A DNA stretch of 64,000 nt. It comes from Bradyrhizobium monzae (GTDB taxonomy: Bacteria > Pseudomonadota > Alphaproteobacteria > Rhizobiales > Xanthobacteraceae). Below are positions 62,249 through 64,000 of the stretch, in pieces. The translations under genes were made by a program, and so were the position numbers. Location of the stretch: assembly GCF_021458635.1 (NCBI RefSeq), contig NZ_JAIRDQ010000001.1, forward strand, positions 1,116,001 to 1,180,000, read 5' to 3'. How positions within the stretch are numbered: the stretch's first letter is position 1; each line of letters starts with the position of its first letter. The notes below the pieces were generated by a model. The model was not told the DNA's origin, ran no database searches, and saw nothing but the letters and a program-made list of their open reading frames with translations.

Positions 62249-63763
62249 ATGATCAGTAAAGCTGGCACCCCTCAAGACGGTGAGCCCAAAGATTTGCCGC
62301 GGGTCTCGACAGGCAGCGAAGGGCTCGATGACATCCTCGGAGGGGGCTTCGATGCCAACCGGATGTACCTGTACGAGGGCAGGCCCGGCACCGGCAAGAC
62401 CACGATGGCGCTCCAGTTCCTGCTGAAAGGGGCCCGTGGTGGCGAACGCGTGCTCTACATTTCCCTGTCCGAAACCAAGCGCGAGCTGAATCTCGTGGCG
62501 AAACGGCACGGCTGGTCGCTCGAGGGCGTCGACATCTTCGAACTGGTGCCACCGGAGACGACGCTCGATCCGGACCGCGAGCTCACGGTCTTCCATCCAG
62601 CCGAAATGGAGTTGAGCGAAACGACCAATCTCGTGTTCAAGGAGGTCGAGCGCATCAATCCAACCCGCGTCGTACTCGACAGCCTGTCCGAACTGCGTCT
62701 CCTCGCCCAGAACCCGCTGCGTTACAGGCGCCAGGTTCTGGCGCTGAAACACTTCTTCACCAACCGCAAGTGCACTGTGGTGCTGCTCGACGATCTCTCC
62801 TCGTCCCAGGACGACCTGCAACTGCATTCGATTGCGCACGGCGTTGTGATGCTCGAACAGCTCGCCATCGACTACGGCGCGGAACGGCGCCGGCTTCGCG
62901 TGATCAAGATGCGCGGCATCAAGTTTCGCGGTGGCTTCCATGATTTTACGATCGAAGCGGGTGGCTTGCGCATCTTCCCCCGCCTGGTCGCGGCCGAACA
63001 TCACAAGTCCTTTCCCGGTGAACTCACGCCCAGCGGCAACGCCGAGCTCGATCAGCTCCTGGGAGGCGGCCTCGAGCGCGGCACCAACGCACTTCTCATT
63101 GGGGCTGCCGGGGTCGGCAAGTCGTCCGTTGCGCTCACCTATGCAACATCAGCGGCCCAACGTGGCGAGCACGCCGCCTTCTTTGCGTTCGACGAAGGTC
63201 GCAGCACGGTCGAGGCGCGGGCCCGAACGCTCGGCCTGCCTCTGGAAAAATATGTCGAGTCCGGACTTATCCGGTTTCAACAGATCGATCCGGCCGAGCT
63301 GTCGCCAGGCGAATTCGCCGCAAACGTGCGGAGAAGCGTCGAGATCGACAATGCTCGCGTCGTCGTCATCGACAGTCTCAACGGCTACCTGGCTGCGATG
63401 CCGGACGAGCGGTTTCTCATCCTGCAAATGCATGAACTCCTGACCTATTTGGGGCAGCAAGGCGTACTGACGATTTTGGTTCTTGCGCAGCACGGGCTGG
63501 TCGGTCCCATGGATACGCCGCTCGACATCAGCTATCTGAGCGATGCCGTGGTCATGCTGCGCTACTTCGAATTGGCCGGAACTGTGCGGCGTGCTCTATC
63601 GGTCGTCAAGAAGCGCAGCGGCCATCATGAGCACACCATCCGCGAATTTCGCCTCGGCAGCGCCGGCATCAAGCTCGGCCCGCCGCTCCGGGAGTTCAGC
63701 GGCATCTTCTCCGGCAATCCCCAATATACCGGCAAGGCGACGCCGGAAGGGTCCGCCGGATGA
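62249..63763 (+). CDS. KaiC/RAD55-like two-domain ATPase
   Basis: 504 residues with two RecA-like domains. Domain 1: STGSEGLDDILGGGFDANRMYLYEGRPGTGKTT, Walker B VVLDSLSELRLL. Domain 2: SGNAELDQLLGGGLERGTNALLIGAAGVGKSS, Walker B VVVIDSLNGYLA. Near the end ISYLSD aligns with the KaiC phosphorylation site (IST-ITD): Ser is kept where S431 would be, but the Thr position is Tyr. It has no KaiA or KaiB gene nearby. It is probably a signalling ATPase. The start at 62249 has AGGAAG at 5 nt. It overlaps the next gene by 4 bp. Confidence 0.85.
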   Translation: MISKAGTPQDGEPKDLPRVSTGSEGLDDILGGGFDANRMYLYEGRPGTGKTTMALQFLLKGARGGERVLYISLSETKRELNLVAKRHGWSLEGVDIFELVPPETTLDPDRELTVFHPAEMELSETTNLVFKEVERINPTRVVLDSLSELRLLAQNPLRYRRQVLALKHFFTNRKCTVVLLDDLSSSQDDLQLHSIAHGVVMLEQLAIDYGAERRRLRVIKMRGIKFRGGFHDFTIEAGGLRIFPRLVAAEHHKSFPGELTPSGNAELDQLLGGGLERGTNALLIGAAGVGKSSVALTYATSAAQRGEHAAFFAFDEGRSTVEARARTLGLPLEKYVESGLIRFQQIDPAELSPGEFAANVRRSVEIDNARVVVIDSLNGYLAAMPDERFLILQMHELLTYLGQQGVLTILVLAQHGLVGPMDTPLDISYLSDAVVMLRYFELAGTVRRALSVVKKRSGHHEHTIREFRLGSAGIKLGPPLREFSGIFSGNPQYTGKATPEGSAG

Positions 63764-64000
63764 GCGCAGACCGCGATCAACAGGTTCTCATATTCGCTCC
63801 GATCGGCCGCGACGGGCAGGCTTCCGCCGAGCTCTTCCGCAGCGCGAACCTTGCCGCGATCAACTGCCGAAATCTCTCTGATCTCGTCAACGAGATGACC
63901 GCCGGCGTCGGCGTCGTTTTTTTGGCCGAAGAGGGTCTGTTCGGGAAAGACACGTCCGAGCTTGCAAGATGGATCGCGAACCAGCCGCCGTGGTCCGACC
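63760..64000 (+). CDS. Putative sensor histidine kinase or related signalling protein, 3' end cut by window
   Basis: Only the first 80 residues are visible: MSADRDQQVLIFAPIGRDGQ, FRSANLAAINCRNLSDLVNEMTAGVGVVFLAEEGL, ending QPPWSD. This N-terminal module (a receiver-like strand-helix unit ending in PPWSD) precedes PAS and histidine kinase domains in many rhizobial kinases. The kinase part lies beyond the window. The ATGA overlap with the KaiC-like gene couples the two. Confidence 0.6.
   Translation, partial: MSADRDQQVLIFAPIGRDGQASAELFRSANLAAINCRNLSDLVNEMTAGVGVVFLAEEGLFGKDTSELARWIANQPPWSD

Overview
The window looks like a chromosomal piece of a Bradyrhizobium-type alphaproteobacterium (Nitrobacteraceae, Rhizobiales). 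The evidence is high GC, a circularly permuted tmRNA gene with the tag ANDNFAPVAQAA, perfect GGAAC-N16/17-CGTT promoters of the EcfG general stress sigma factor, an iron-control-element-like site before feoAB, and short palindromic repeats of the kind scattered through these genomes. No insertion sequence, prophage, CRISPR array, tRNA or rRNA gene was seen. Both ends cut genes: a DODA-type dioxygenase on the left and a putative sensor kinase on the right.

Layout. 1-7.8 kb: dioxygenase, a type-B carboxylesterase that lacks its nucleophile serine, a Baeyer-Villiger monooxygenase fused to an alpha/beta-hydrolase, two small genes behind EcfG promoters, and an RlpA-like lipoprotein. 7.9-17.3 kb: a BlaI/BlaR1-type pair with a non-beta-lactam sensor half, malic enzyme, an orphan Bug-family binding protein, a large MscS channel and a HELLH protein. 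17.9-23.5 kb: a complete branched-chain-amino-acid-type ABC operon (binding protein, LivG, LivF, LivH, LivM) that runs into a class III PPK2 gene. 23.6-30.8 kb: NUDIX protein, an NMT1/SsuA-type ABC system, a cupin, and an osmoprotectant ABC pair with fused permease and binding domains. 30.8-35.8 kb: rhodanese, an LtaS/MdoB-like enzyme, a TetR regulator divergent from a membrane protein across two 17-bp operators, LprI-like protein and SDR.

36.3-43.3 kb: branched-chain amino acid synthesis. ilvC lies apart. ilvB, a threonine dehydratase and ilvH form an operon that continues into a methyltransferase and exporters. It is preceded by a full transcription attenuator: consensus promoter, a 21-residue leader peptide rich in Ile/Leu/Val, competing hairpins and a U-tract terminator. 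43.4-51.3 kb: miaA, serB, degP, a DUF2065 protein, hflC, hflK, and thyA-GNAT-folA.

51.4-56.1 kb: a tripartite tricarboxylate transporter (tctB, tctA, tctC) with a strong terminator hairpin inside the tctC leader, and a split chromate transporter pair. 56.2-59.4 kb: the permuted ssrA (tmRNA) directly upstream of sspB, the adaptor that delivers ssrA-tagged proteins to ClpXP, then fumC and two small genes. 59.4-64 kb: feoA-feoB behind an Irr-like dyad, then an EcfG promoter, a 54-residue helical protein, a two-domain KaiC-like ATPase and the start of a signalling protein. The most interesting items are the ilv attenuator, the ssrA-sspB pair, the three EcfG promoters in front of uncharacterised genes, the BVMO-hydrolase fusion with an altered fingerprint, the serine-less esterase, and a 48-bp repeat found just after two unrelated genes.
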